A stretch of DNA of 64,000 bases from Stenotrophomonas sp. UBA2124 (GCA_002329155.1 DCXY01000024.1:1-64000); one strand, 5' to 3'. Shown: positions 1 to 8,605, numbered from the stretch's first letter. Notes: a model not told the origin generated them from the sequence alone. Translations and numbers: made by a program.

Positions 1-102
1 GCGCGCTGGGGTGGCCACTGCGGCTTCATCGAGAACCTGCGCGGCGATGGTTTCTCCGAACGCTGGGTGGCGCAGCAGCTGAGCGCGGCGCTGCCACGCT
101 GA
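1..102 (+). CDS. C-terminal end of a YheT-like alpha/beta hydrolase (partial)
   Basis: Only the last 33 codons lie in the window; frame 1 is open from base 1 to a TGA at 100-102. The visible sequence contains WGGHCGFIE, which resembles the block around the catalytic histidine near the C-terminus of YheT-type alpha/beta hydrolases (typically GGHxGF). The rest of the gene, including the nucleophile, lies upstream of the window, so the family call rests on this one motif. The next gene starts about 60 bases downstream on the same strand. Confidence 0.55.
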   Translation, partial: ARWGGHCGFIENLRGDGFSERWVAQQLSAALPR

Positions 103-162
103 ACCGGCGGTGGGGTGGGCGCGGCCCGCTACAATGGCGCTTTGTGCCAACGCTGGATCGCC

Positions 163-2232
163 ATGCAAGACACCATCATTGAAGCCCTGCGCCGCAACGC
201 CACCGACCAAGCCGTGTCCCTGGCCCGGCAATGGGTTGCCGCCGAGCCGCAGCAGGCACAGGCACACCGCTGGCTGGCGCTGGCCCTGCAGCAGCACGGC
301 CAGCTGGCCGACGCGCAGGCCAGCATCGAGCAGGCGCTGGCGCTGGCACCGGACGATGCCGCCCTGCACCTGCAGCACGCCGGCCTGCTGCTGGCGCAGC
401 GCCAGGTTGAAGCCGCCGGGCAGGCGCTGGACCGCAGCACCGCGCTCAACCCCAACGAATTCACCGCCTATGTGATGCAGGCGCACCTGGCGCTGGCGCG
501 CGAGGACATCGACGAAGCCGAGCGGCTTGCCCGCCTGGCCGAGCGCGTGGACCCGGACAGCCCCGACCTGGGCGCCATCCAGGGCATGGTGGCGCTGCGC
601 CGTGGCGACGTGGACCAGGCCCTGCGCGTGCTGTCCGTCGCCGCGCAGCGCCTGCCCAATGATTCGCGCGTGCTGTACGCGCTGGGCTTCGCCTATCTGG
701 GCAAGGACATGCTGGCCTTCGCCGAGCAGGCGTTCCGCCGCGTGGTCGACTTGAACCCGCAGAACCAGGCCCTGCGCGGCATGCTGGTGCAGCTGGCGCT
801 GCGCCAGGGCCATGTGGACCGCGCCGCCGAGGCGATGCGCGAGGTGCTGGCCAGTGAAGGTGGCGACACCCCGGGCATGCGCCGCGTGGCCGGCGAGCTG
901 GAACTGGCCTCCGGCCAGCCGCTGCAGGCGCTGGAACACCTGCGCCCGCTGCTGGCCCAGCTGCCCGGCGACCGCGCCACCCTGCAGATGCTGCTGATGG
1001 CGTGGCAGCGCCTGGGCCGTGACGAAGAGGCACGCGCCGAACTGGATACCGCGCTGGAAACACACCCGCAGCTGCACGACCTGTGGCTGGCGCGTCTGGC
1101 CGTGGCACCGGTGGGCGGCGAGGAAGCCGTGCAGGTGGTGGAACGCTGGCAGGCTGCCATGCCCGAGCACGTGCCGGCGCTGGAAGCGCGCATGCGCCTG
1201 CATGACATGAACGATCAGGCCGATGCCGCCGAAGCGCTGGCACGCCAGATCGTCGCGCTGGAGCCGGGCCGCTTCAGTGCCGAGGAGCGCATCGTCGAAG
1301 CGCTGCTGCAGCGCGATCCGCCCGCCGCCGCCGCGCATGTGCGCGCGCTGATCGAACGCGCCGACGAAGGCGCACGCCCCGGCCTGCGCACCTGGCTGGG
1401 CAGCGTGCTCGACCGGGGCGGCGATGTGGCCGCCGCGCTGGCCACCTGGCAGCAGCTGCACGCCGACTTGGCCCCGGCACGCCTGCCCCTGCCGCCGCAG
1501 GCCAAGGCACCGGTGGAATGGCCGGCGATGGGCGAAGTGGCCGAAGGCAACCCCATGCGGCCGATGTTCGTGTGGGGTGCACCGGGCTCGGGCGTGGACC
1601 GCGTGGTCACGGTGATGGCTGCCGGCAGCCGCGTGCTGCGCGATGACCGCTTCGGCCCCAACCCGCCCAGCGATGCCTTCCAGAACTTCCTCACCCTGCA
1701 GCGCCTGGCCACCGACAGCCTGACCCCGGAGCAGCTGGTGCAGCAGTGGCGCGAGCAGCTGCCGGCACGGGGCATCGAGGACGGCAACATCATCGACTGG
1801 CTGCTGTGGTGGGACAACGCGCTGCTGTGGGCGCTGCGCCCGCAGTTGCCGGAAGGCCGCCTGGTCATCGCCCTGCGCGACCCACGCGACATGCTGGTGG
1901 AATGGCTGGCGCTGGGTGCCCCGGCACCGCTGGCGCTGACCTCCAGCATGGATGCGGCGCAGTGGCTGGCACGCGCGCTGGAGCAGGTGGCCGAGCTGCA
2001 CGAGCAGGATCTGTACACGCACCTGATCATCCGCACCGATGACGCGGTCAACGATCCGCAGGCGATGGGCGCGCTGCTGGAGCAGGCCTTTGGCCTGCGC
2101 TTCCCACCGGTGCGCAGCCTGGGCCCGGGCACCATCGAGGCCGGCCACTGGCGCAAGTACGCCAAGGCGCTGGGCGCCGAGTTCCTGTACCTCACCCCGG
2201 TCGCGGTGCGGCTGGGCTATCCCGAAGTCTGA
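163..2232 (+). CDS. TPR protein with C-terminal sulfotransferase-like domain
   Basis: A protein of about 689 residues. Residues 1 to roughly 430 are tandem 34-residue helical repeats of the TPR type (repeated A-L-A/P spacing such as ALAPDDAALHLQHAGLLLA). The last 200 residues look like the sulfotransferase domain of bacterial TPR-sulfotransferase proteins: a FVWGAPGSGVD segment sits where these enzymes carry the PAPS-binding 5' loop, followed by VIALRDPRD and a GHWRKY motif near the end. The classical GxPRSGTT loop is altered (GAPGSGVD), so sulfotransferase activity is uncertain. The frame is open upstream to 115, but I prefer the ATG at 163, where the TPR sequence begins. No signal peptide is seen, so a cytoplasmic location is inferred. 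Confidence 0.75.
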   Translation: MQDTIIEALRRNATDQAVSLARQWVAAEPQQAQAHRWLALALQQHGQLADAQASIEQALALAPDDAALHLQHAGLLLAQRQVEAAGQALDRSTALNPNEFTAYVMQAHLALAREDIDEAERLARLAERVDPDSPDLGAIQGMVALRRGDVDQALRVLSVAAQRLPNDSRVLYALGFAYLGKDMLAFAEQAFRRVVDLNPQNQALRGMLVQLALRQGHVDRAAEAMREVLASEGGDTPGMRRVAGELELASGQPLQALEHLRPLLAQLPGDRATLQMLLMAWQRLGRDEEARAELDTALETHPQLHDLWLARLAVAPVGGEEAVQVVERWQAAMPEHVPALEARMRLHDMNDQADAAEALARQIVALEPGRFSAEERIVEALLQRDPPAAAAHVRALIERADEGARPGLRTWLGSVLDRGGDVAAALATWQQLHADLAPARLPLPPQAKAPVEWPAMGEVAEGNPMRPMFVWGAPGSGVDRVVTVMAAGSRVLRDDRFGPNPPSDAFQNFLTLQRLATDSLTPEQLVQQWREQLPARGIEDGNIIDWLLWWDNALLWALRPQLPEGRLVIALRDPRDMLVEWLALGAPAPLALTSSMDAAQWLARALEQVAELHEQDLYTHLIIRTDDAVNDPQAMGALLEQAFGLRFPPVRSLGPGTIEAGHWRKYAKALGAEFLYLTPVAVRLGYPEV

Positions 2233-2246
2233 TCCAAGGAGTTGCC

Positions 2247-2858
2247 ATGAAACTGCACAGCCAGAGCTTCCAGAACGCGCAGCCGATACCGGCCGAGTTC
2301 GCCGCCGGTGATGCCAAGGGCTTTGCCGGCAACCGCAACCCGCAACTGTCGTGGAGCGATGTGCCCGAGGGCACGCGCTCATTCGCGCTGCTGTGCGTGG
2401 ACCCGGACGTGCCGACCGTGCCGGAGCTGGTGGGCCGCGATGACGTCAGCATTCCGCTGGACCAGCCGCGTGGCGATTTCGTGCATTGGGTGATGGCCGA
2501 TATTCCGGCCGACGTGCGCGAGCTTGCCGCCGGCAGCTGCAGCGATGGCTTCACCGCGCATGGCAAGGCACAGCCGGCAGGCCCGGCCGGTGCGCGCCAG
2601 GGCGTCAACGACTACACCGGCTGGTTTGCGGCCGACCCGCAGATGTCCGGCACCTACTTCGGCTATGACGGCCCGTACCCGCCGTTCAACGACGAGCGCG
2701 TGCACCGCTACTTCTTCCGCCTGTTCGCGCTGGACGTGGCACAGCTGCCGCTGGAGCCGGCATTCACCGCAGGCGACGTGCTGCACCTGATGCAGGGCCA
2801 TGTGCTGGGCGAGGCCGCGCTGCACGGCACCTACACGCTGAACCCGTCGCTGGCCTGA
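2247..2858 (+). CDS. YbhB/YbcL-family (PEBP, Raf kinase inhibitor-like) protein
   Basis: A 203-residue protein with a strong AAGGAG ribosome site at 2235-2240. Sequence hallmarks of the phosphatidylethanolamine-binding-protein family are visible: NPQLSWSDVPEGTRSFALLCVDPD near the N-terminus (the D-P-D ligand-site strand), a FVHWVMADIP segment, and GPYPPFNDERVHRYFFRLFALD, which matches the P-P-x-x-x-HxYxF motif. The family binds small anionic ligands in a conserved pocket; in bacteria the physiological role is generally unknown. It has no signal peptide. It lies 14 bases after the TPR gene, so the two may be co-transcribed. Confidence 0.85.
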   Translation: MKLHSQSFQNAQPIPAEFAAGDAKGFAGNRNPQLSWSDVPEGTRSFALLCVDPDVPTVPELVGRDDVSIPLDQPRGDFVHWVMADIPADVRELAAGSCSDGFTAHGKAQPAGPAGARQGVNDYTGWFAADPQMSGTYFGYDGPYPPFNDERVHRYFFRLFALDVAQLPLEPAFTAGDVLHLMQGHVLGEAALHGTYTLNPSLA

Positions 2859-2897
2859 GCGGTTGGCCTGAGTGCGGCGGCACATGCATGCCGCCAT

Positions 2898-3008
2898 GTA
2901 GCCCGGGTAAGCGCAGCGCACCCGGGACACGCAGCTCGGCTGACGGTCGCGTTGGCCCGCCGCGTCACGGTTGTGATTCCCCGGGTGCGCTGCGCTTACC
3001 CGGGCTAC
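2898..3008. repeat. Inverted pair of GTAG-headed REP palindromes
   Basis: Bases 2898-2926 begin GTAGCCCGGGTAAGCG and end CACCCGGG, a palindrome headed by GTAG. Bases 2979-3008 carry the same element in inverse orientation, ending in CCCGGGCTAC. The two face each other across about 50 bases. GTAG-headed palindromes are a well-known dispersed REP class in Stenotrophomonas. The same motif recurs many times in this window (13.4-14.2 kb and 16.6-17.3 kb). Confidence 0.85.
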
Positions 3009-3034
3009 GGGAGTTGGGATCTCGGCCGGAAACA

Positions 3035-3060
3035 GAAAGGGCGCCTTGCGGCGCCCTTTC
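3035..3060 (-). terminator. Rho-independent terminator-like hairpin after the META/DUF4377 gene
   Basis: GAAAGGGCGCC (3035-3045) pairs perfectly with GGCGCCCTTTC (3050-3060) across a TTGC loop. It lies about 30 bases beyond the stop of the minus-strand lipoprotein gene and between convergent genes. The T-tract is short, so it could serve either strand. Confidence 0.6.
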
Positions 3061-3090
3061 CATTCAAAGACTGCGATCAACCGTGGCGGC

Positions 3091-3903
3091 TTACTTCTTG
3101 TCCACCGCTTCCTGGCTGACCACCATGTCCAGCACGTAGGCCAGCGAGGAGCCATCGGCCGGCGGGTTCTTCACCTGGAAACGCTTCAGGCGCAGCACGT
3201 TGCGCACGCCCGGGGTGTGGGTGTAACCCTCGATGTTGCCGTAGAAGTTCTCGTAGGCGCCGCGCTTGCCCTGTTCCAGGCCCTTGTCGTCGTACTTCAC
3301 CTCACGCACCTGCAGGCAGGTGGCGTTCTTCATCAGCGGGTGCTGGCAGGGCTTGGTCTGTGCGTCCACTTCCATGAACACCGTTTCGCCCTCTCCGCCG
3401 TAGCGGGCTTCGGCGGTGGGTTCGGCGCGGAAGCCGAGCACGTCACCGTTTGCGGCCACCAGGGTCATGGCGTCGGCGTGCAGCGCGGTCAGCTTGAGCT
3501 TGCCCTTCAGGCGCTCGCTCACCAAACCGTCCAGCGCAGCCACGCCCGGTTCGCCGCAGGCCATGTTGGTGGACATCATGTCGCCGACGGTCAGCGCGTC
3601 ACCTTCCAGGGTGTAGCTGCCACCCAGGCGGTTGCAGGCGTTGTCCACACTCAGGCGGCCATCGTTGAAGATCAGGGTCAGCGGCTTGTCGGCACGGGCG
3701 AACAGGCCGTCGACGCGCTTGCCGGCGCTGTCCACGGCGGAGTCCAGCAGCCAGTGGTTGGCGGTCAGCACGCTGCCGTCCACGGCCGGTGCCGGGGTGG
3801 CGGTGCTTGCCGGCGGCGCGGTGTCGGTCTTGGTCGGGGCCGGCGGGTTGCTGCAGGCGGCCAGCAGGGCCAGGGGCAGGGCCAACAGGAGGGTGCGATT
3901 CAT
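3091..3903 (-). CDS. META / DUF4377 domain lipoprotein
   Basis: A 270-residue predicted lipoprotein. The N-terminus has a short hydrophobic segment ending in LLAAC, a lipobox with Cys at about residue 17, followed by a Pro/Thr/Ala-rich linker. Residues about 45-135 resemble the META (HslJ-like) domain, with NHWLLDSAVD and LIFNDGRLSVDNACNRLGGSY. The C-terminal third resembles DUF4377, with ENFYGNIEGYTHTPGVRN. META proteins are linked to stress tolerance in some species, but no reaction is known. AAGGAG just upstream of the ATG supports the start. Location is envelope-anchored by inference. Confidence 0.8.
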   Translation of the reverse strand: MNRTLLLALPLALLAACSNPPAPTKTDTAPPASTATPAPAVDGSVLTANHWLLDSAVDSAGKRVDGLFARADKPLTLIFNDGRLSVDNACNRLGGSYTLEGDALTVGDMMSTNMACGEPGVAALDGLVSERLKGKLKLTALHADAMTLVAANGDVLGFRAEPTAEARYGGEGETVFMEVDAQTKPCQHPLMKNATCLQVREVKYDDKGLEQGKRGAYENFYGNIEGYTHTPGVRNVLRLKRFQVKNPPADGSSLAYVLDMVVSQEAVDKK

Positions 3904-3986
3904 GGATGACTCCTTGGAGCAGAGGGAACGGTCGCGACGATAAACGCTTGGGTGTCACGGCAGGGGTTAATTCCTGTCTGCCGCAT

Positions 3987-4781
3987 TCAGTTTCCAGCAG
4001 GCAGGAACAGCAGCAACGCCACGCCCAGCGCCATGCGGTAGATCGCAAAGCCGGTGAACGGGCGGCGCTTGATATAGCCCAGCAACCATTTCACAACCAT
4101 GAATCCAGTGATGACAGCGGCGGTGAACGCCACGGCCACGTCGCCCCAGTTCTCGCTGGCAAGTTGTCCTTCCTTGGCAAGTTCGAGGAATGCGTAGCCA
4201 CTTGCAGCGAACATGGTGGGAATGCCCACGAGGAAAACGAACTCGGCTGCAGCTGAACGGCGCGTCAGCCCCAGCAGCATGGCAAGGAAGATGGCGGCCG
4301 CCGAACGCGAGGTGCCTGGGAACACACCGGCCACCACCTGTGCGAGGCCGACGGCGATGGCGACCTTCCAGGTGACGGTGTCGCTGTCGGGCAGGCGGCT
4401 GGCGAAGCGCTCGGCCACCAGCATCCACACACCGCCGATGACCAGCGCCCACGCCACCGGGGTGACGGTTTCAGGCAGCTCCCAGCCGGCCAGCCGCACC
4501 GGCAGGCCCACCAGCGCGGTGACCAGGAAGGCCACGGCCAGCTTCATCACGTAGTCGCGGTTCTCCGCTTGATTCAGACCGGTGGCCAACGACCACAACC
4601 GCTGGCGCAGTGCCAGCGTGACGGCGAGGATCGCGCCGGCCTGGATGACGATGTTGAAGAAGTCCGAACGGCTGCCCAGCCAGTGCTGGGCGATCAGCAG
4701 GTGGCCGGTGCTGGAGATGGGGAGGAATTCGGTGAGGCCTTCGAGGATGCCCAGCAACAGGGCGGAGAGCAGGTCGGACAT
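3987..4781 (-). CDS. uppP: Undecaprenyl-diphosphatase UppP (BacA type)
   Basis: A 264-residue integral membrane enzyme that removes a phosphate from undecaprenyl diphosphate to regenerate the lipid carrier for peptidoglycan and O-antigen synthesis. Both family signatures are visible: ILEGLTEFLPISSTGHLL near the N-terminus (the E-x-x-x-E motif) and VFPGTSRSAAAIF in the second half (PGxSRS). Hydrophobic segments are spread through the protein. I start at MSDLL (ATG complement at 4779-4781) rather than an upstream in-frame start, because the family begins just before the first motif. It is divergent from glnA, with about 220 bases between them. Confidence 0.93.
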   Translation of the reverse strand: MSDLLSALLLGILEGLTEFLPISSTGHLLIAQHWLGSRSDFFNIVIQAGAILAVTLALRQRLWSLATGLNQAENRDYVMKLAVAFLVTALVGLPVRLAGWELPETVTPVAWALVIGGVWMLVAERFASRLPDSDTVTWKVAIAVGLAQVVAGVFPGTSRSAAAIFLAMLLGLTRRSAAAEFVFLVGIPTMFAASGYAFLELAKEGQLASENWGDVAVAFTAAVITGFMVVKWLLGYIKRRPFTGFAIYRMALGVALLLFLPAGN

Positions 4782-4830
4782 GGAGGCGGTGATGGGAAAA
4801 GGCCGGCACAGCATAGAGCATCAATCAGCG

Positions 4831-4847
4831 CGCACTCTCATGGTGCA
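4831..4847. promoter_or_regulatory. NtrC-binding site 1 upstream of glnA
   Basis: Bases 4831-4847 read CGCACTCTCATGGTGCA, a 17-bp dyad matching the NtrC consensus arms GCAC and TGGTGCA. Its centre lies about 29 bp (close to three helical turns) from the second box, and both lie roughly 95-130 bp upstream of the start site implied by the sigma-54 promoter, as expected for an enhancer. Confidence 0.8.
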
Positions 4848-4859
4848 TTCACGTTCAAC

Positions 4860-4876
4860 TGCACCAAAAGGGTGCA
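4860..4876. promoter_or_regulatory. NtrC-binding site 2 upstream of glnA
   Basis: Bases 4860-4876 read TGCACCAAAAGGGTGCA, an almost perfect 17-bp NtrC dyad with TGCACC and GGTGCA arms. It is paired with the box at 4831-4847 and precedes the sigma-54 promoter at 4940-4955. Confidence 0.88.
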
Positions 4877-4939
4877 GCTGCGTGCGGCTGTTGTTCGGTG
4901 TCATCCAACAAAAACAATGGCTTGCGATTGTCGCAGGGT

Positions 4940-4955
4940 TGGCACGCTAGTTGCT
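4940..4955 (+). promoter_or_regulatory. Sigma-54 (RpoN) promoter of glnA
   Basis: Bases 4940-4955 read TGGCACGCTAGTTGCT, an exact match to the -24/-12 consensus TGGCAC-N5-TTGCW with the required GG-N10-GC spacing. It lies 47 bases before the glnA start codon and downstream of two NtrC boxes, so nitrogen-limitation control by NtrC is strongly implied. Confidence 0.93.
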
Positions 4956-5001
4956 CCTTCCTTAACCAACCCCCCCAATCAACCACCCGAGTCCGCACCC
5001 G

Positions 5002-6411
5002 ATGTCCCAGGAAAATGTTGAGAAGCTGATCAAGGACAACCAGATCGAGTTCATCGATCTGCGTTTCGTCGATATGCGCGGCATCGAGCAGCACGTCACC
5101 TTCCCGGTCTCGATCATCGAGCCGTCGCTGTTCGAGGAAGGCAAGATGTTCGACGGCAGCTCGATCCCGGGCTGGAAGGGCATCGCCGAGTCGGACATGG
5201 TGCTGCTGCCCGATCCGGACAGCGCCTACCTGGACCCGTTCTACGCCGATCCGACCCTGGTGCTGATCTGCGACGTGCTCGACCCGGCCACCATGCAGGG
5301 CTACGGCCGCTGCCCGCGCGGCATCGCCAAGCGCGCCGAGGCCTACCTGAAGTCCTCCGGCATCGCCGACCTGGCCTTCTTCGGCCCCGAGCCCGAGTTC
5401 TTCATCTTCGATTCGGTGCAGTTCGCCAACGACATGGGCCATACCTTCTTCAAGATCAATTCCGAAGAAGGCGCATGGAACACCGGCAAGAGCTATGAAG
5501 GCACCAACAGCGGCTACCGCCCGACGGTGAAGGGTGGCTACTTCCCGGTGCCGCCGACCGATTCGCTGCACGACATCCGCGCCGAGATGTGCAAGGTGCT
5601 GGAGAAGGTGGGCATCGAAGTGGAAGTGCACCACCACGAGGTGGCCAACGCCGGCCAGTGCGAGATCGGTGCCAAGTTCAACACGCTGGTGACCAAGGCC
5701 GACGAACTGCAGCGCATGAAGCACGTCATCAAGAACGTGGCGCACCGCAACGGCAAGACCGTCACCTTCATGCCCAAGCCGCTGGTGGGTGACAACGGCA
5801 GTGGCATGCATGTGCACCAGTCGCTGGCCAAGGAGGGCAAGAACCTGTTCTCCGGCGACGGCTACGGCGGCCTGAGCCAGATGGCGCTGTGGTACATCGG
5901 CGGCATCTTCAAGCACGCCCGCGCCATCAACGCCTTCACCAATGCCGGCACCAACAGCTACAAGCGCCTGGTGCCGGGCTTCGAGGCGCCGGTGATGCTG
6001 GCCTACTCGGCGCGCAACCGTTCCGCGTCGTGCCGCATTCCGTGGGTGTCCAACCCGAAGGCGCGCCGCATTGAAATGCGCTTCCCCGATCCGATCCAGT
6101 CCGGCTACCTCACCTTCACCGCGCTGATGATGGCCGGCCTGGACGGCATCCGTAACCAGATCGACCCGGGCGCACCGAGCGACAAGGATCTGTACGACCT
6201 GCCGCCGGAAGAAGAGAAGCTGATCCCGCAGGTCTGTTCCTCGCTGGACCAGGCACTGGAAGCACTGGACAAGGACCGCGAGTTCCTCAAGGCCGGTGGC
6301 GTGATGAGCGACGACTTCATCGATGCCTACATCGCGCTGAAGATGCAGGAAGTGACCAAGTTCCGCGCCGCCACCCACCCGCTGGAATACCAGCTGTACT
6401 ACGCAAGCTGA
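5002..6411 (+). CDS. glnA: Type I glutamine synthetase
   Basis: A 469-residue GS-I subunit, the usual length for the dodecameric enzyme that makes glutamine from glutamate, ammonia and ATP. Visible signatures are MFDGSSIPGW near residue 50, the catalytic-domain PEPEFFIFD and NGSGMHVHQSL segments, and KRLVPGFEAPV. The adenylylation tyrosine is in KDLYDLPPEE at about residue 398, so covalent control by GlnE is expected. Transcription is likely NtrC/sigma-54 dependent from the promoter 47 bases upstream. No clear purine-rich ribosome site precedes the ATG. P-II and amtB lie downstream as a nitrogen-assimilation block. Confidence 0.98.
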   Translation: MSQENVEKLIKDNQIEFIDLRFVDMRGIEQHVTFPVSIIEPSLFEEGKMFDGSSIPGWKGIAESDMVLLPDPDSAYLDPFYADPTLVLICDVLDPATMQGYGRCPRGIAKRAEAYLKSSGIADLAFFGPEPEFFIFDSVQFANDMGHTFFKINSEEGAWNTGKSYEGTNSGYRPTVKGGYFPVPPTDSLHDIRAEMCKVLEKVGIEVEVHHHEVANAGQCEIGAKFNTLVTKADELQRMKHVIKNVAHRNGKTVTFMPKPLVGDNGSGMHVHQSLAKEGKNLFSGDGYGGLSQMALWYIGGIFKHARAINAFTNAGTNSYKRLVPGFEAPVMLAYSARNRSASCRIPWVSNPKARRIEMRFPDPIQSGYLTFTALMMAGLDGIRNQIDPGAPSDKDLYDLPPEEEKLIPQVCSSLDQALEALDKDREFLKAGGVMSDDFIDAYIALKMQEVTKFRAATHPLEYQLYYAS

Positions 6412-6706
6412 TGCACGGCGGCGATGGCGGCGGAAACCCCTCCCTCCGCTGCCATCGCCACCGCCTTCGTGGCCGATGCGCCACGCTGGCATGCCGCACG
6501 CAGCTGCGGCACAGGCAGTACCGGGCGCGTTGCCAGGGGCCAGCCTCCCTCCCGCGTCACTGTCACCTGCACCCGCAAGGGTTGGTGCTGGCGACAGGCT
6601 TCTGCGACACGCCCGGCGCAACAGCCAGCGGCCACGCGATGGCCGGTGGAAGACACCCTGCCGGCCCGATGTGCTGGGCCGGCTTCCTCCACAACGGGAT
6701 ACGCGC
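6412..6706. other. glnA to P-II intergenic region
   Basis: No credible gene is seen in these 295 bases. At 6487-6502 the sequence TGGCATGCCGCACGCA keeps the GG-N10-GC spacing of a sigma-54 promoter but has a poor -12 element and lies 204 bases from the next start. No good NtrC dyad accompanies it. The region may carry the P-II/amtB promoter, but I cannot place it. Confidence 0.35.
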
Positions 6707-7045
6707 ATGAAACTGATCTCCGCCATCATCCGGCCGTTCAAGCTCGACGACGTACGCGAAGCACTGGGCGCCATCGGCGTTTCCGGCATCACCGTTACCG
6801 AGGTCAAGGGCTTTGGCCGGCAGAAGGGCCACACCGAGCTGTACCGCGGCGCCGAGTACGTCGTGGATTTCCTGCCGAAGATACGCATCGAAACCGCCGT
6901 CACCGATGACCGCGTGGACGCCGTCATCGAAGCCCTGCAGGCCTCGGCCGGCACCGGCAAGATCGGCGACGGCAAGATCTTCGTGATCCCTCTGCAACAG
7001 GTGGTACGCATCCGCACCGGTGAAACCGGCGCCGACGCGCTCTGA
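6707..7045 (+). CDS. glnK: P-II nitrogen regulatory protein (GlnK/GlnB)
   Basis: A 112-residue P-II protein starting MKLISAIIRPFKLDDVREAL. The T-loop contains ELYRGAEY with Tyr51 at the conserved uridylylation position, and the B-loop region TGKIGDGKIFV is present. P-II senses 2-oxoglutarate and ATP/ADP, and controls GlnE, NtrB and the AmtB channel. Linkage to amtB 111 bases downstream favours the GlnK subtype, though GlnB and GlnK cannot be separated by sequence alone here. The reading frame extends upstream, but the family start fits the ATG at 6707. Confidence 0.95.
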   Translation: MKLISAIIRPFKLDDVREALGAIGVSGITVTEVKGFGRQKGHTELYRGAEYVVDFLPKIRIETAVTDDRVDAVIEALQASAGTGKIGDGKIFVIPLQQVVRIRTGETGADAL

Positions 7046-7156
7046 CACCCTGCCAGCGGTGGCCGGACCACCGTGCTGACATGCCGCCACGCGCGGCCTG
7101 CCTGATGCGGCGCTGGCACCCGGAGCAGGGCTGATCCCCTACAGCCGGAGTCAAAC

Positions 7157-8587
7157 ATGCGAATGGAAATTTTCACCGGGTTGAACACCCGGTTCGGTGG
7201 ACTGTGCCTGTCGTTCCTGCTCGCCATCGTCATGGCGTGCGTGTTTTCCACGGTTGCGATGGCGCAGGACGCGCCGGCCACGCAGCCGCTGCCCAGCGAA
7301 AGCGTGCAGGTGCAGGCGGATGCGGCTACACCCGTTGAGATAGACACCGAAGCAACCGCCACGCCCAGCTTCGATCGCGGCGACGTGGCATGGATGCTCA
7401 CCGCCACGCTGCTGGTGCTGATGATGGTGGTGCCGGGTCTTGCGCTGTTCTACGGCGGTCTGGTGCGGGCCAAGAACGTGCTCTCGGTGCTGAGCCAGGT
7501 GCTGGTGGTGTTCTCGCTGGTGCTGATGCTGTGGGCGGCCTACGGCTACAGCGCGGTGTTCAGCGCGGGCAATGCGTTCTTCGGTTCGTTCACCGAGTTC
7601 GCCTTCCTCAAGGGCTTCACGCCCGATTCGGTGGGCAGCACGCCGATCGCCGGGCTGCCGGATTTCCTGTTCGTCGCCTTCCAGTCCACCTTCGCCGGCA
7701 TCACCACCGCGCTGATCGTGGGTGCGTTCGCCGAACGCATCAAATTCCGCGCGGTGCTGTTGTTCTCGGCGCTGTGGTTCACGCTGGGCTATATCCCGAT
7801 GGCGCACATCGTGTGGGGCGGTGGTTACCTGGGCGAGATGGGGGCCATCGATTTCGCAGGCGGCACCGTGGTGCACATCAATGCAGGCGTGGCCGGGCTG
7901 GTGGCGGCGTGGTTCGTCGGCAAGCGGCTGGGTTATGGGCACGTCGCGCTGAAGCCGCACAACCTGCCGCTGACCTGGATCGGCGCGATGCTGCTGTGGG
8001 TGGGCTGGTTCGGCTTCAACGCGGGCTCGGCCGCCGCCGCCGACACGGTCGCCTCGCTGGCCTTCATCAACACCGTGCTGGCGACCGCCGCTGCGGTGCT
8101 GGGCTGGACGCTGGTGGAAGCGGTGACCAAGGGCCACCCCTCCGCACTCGGTGCCGCTTCGGGTGCGGTGGCGGGGCTGGTGGGCGTCACACCGGCCTGC
8201 GGCACCGTGGGTCCGTTGGGTGCCATCGTCATCGGGTTTGTTACCGGCATGGTCTGCGTGTGGGGCGTCACCGGGCTCAAGCGGTTGTTGAAGGCCGATG
8301 ACACGGCGGACGTGTTCGGCGTGCATGGCGTGGGCGGCATCGTCGGTGCGCTGCTCACCGGCGTATTCAGCGCGCAGTCGCTGGGCGGCACCAGGGTGGA
8401 TCTGGATATCGGCCACCAGCTGTGGGTGCAGGCGGTGAGTGTCGGCTTCACCGTGCTGTGGAGCGCCGTGGTCACCAGCGTGATCCTGCTGCTGGTGCGC
8501 GCGCTGGTGGGCCTGCGCGTCAGCGAGGAAGCCGAACTGACGGGTCTGGATGTCACTACGCATGGGGAATCCGCATACGAGGTGTAA
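7157..8587 (+). CDS. amtB: Ammonium transporter AmtB
   Basis: A 476-residue inner-membrane ammonium channel with an N-terminal signal-like segment cleaved near AMAQDAP, then about 60 residues of Pro/Ala-rich sequence, then eleven hydrophobic segments starting DVAWMLTATLLVLMMVVPGLALFYGG. Family motifs include GGTVVHINAG (pore histidine region) and DVFGVHGVGGIVGALLTG with the second pore histidine. GGAG at 7147-7150 sits seven bases before the ATG. Co-transcription with the P-II gene is expected, with GlnK plugging the channel under ammonium excess. Confidence 0.95.
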   Translation: MRMEIFTGLNTRFGGLCLSFLLAIVMACVFSTVAMAQDAPATQPLPSESVQVQADAATPVEIDTEATATPSFDRGDVAWMLTATLLVLMMVVPGLALFYGGLVRAKNVLSVLSQVLVVFSLVLMLWAAYGYSAVFSAGNAFFGSFTEFAFLKGFTPDSVGSTPIAGLPDFLFVAFQSTFAGITTALIVGAFAERIKFRAVLLFSALWFTLGYIPMAHIVWGGGYLGEMGAIDFAGGTVVHINAGVAGLVAAWFVGKRLGYGHVALKPHNLPLTWIGAMLLWVGWFGFNAGSAAAADTVASLAFINTVLATAAAVLGWTLVEAVTKGHPSALGAASGAVAGLVGVTPACGTVGPLGAIVIGFVTGMVCVWGVTGLKRLLKADDTADVFGVHGVGGIVGALLTGVFSAQSLGGTRVDLDIGHQLWVQAVSVGFTVLWSAVVTSVILLLVRALVGLRVSEEAELTGLDVTTHGESAYEV

Positions 8588-8605
8588 GGCGCACCCTCTC
8601 CCCAA

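Noticed and set aside
6487..6502. Sigma-54-like TGGCAT-N5-ACGCA upstream of P-II
   Set aside because: It has the right spacing, but the -12 element is poor, there is no NtrC dyad next to it, and it lies 204 bases from the start; kept only as a remark.
6570..6600. Possible NtrC dyad TGCACC...GGTGC before P-II
   Set aside because: The arms are separated by ten bases instead of five, so the half-sites are out of register with the NtrC consensus.
4855..7407. Minus-strand open frame of 850 codons across glnA and P-II
   Set aside because: It is the antisense shadow of glnA and glnK. Composition and repeats in the translation are unlike a protein, and both plus-strand genes are certain.
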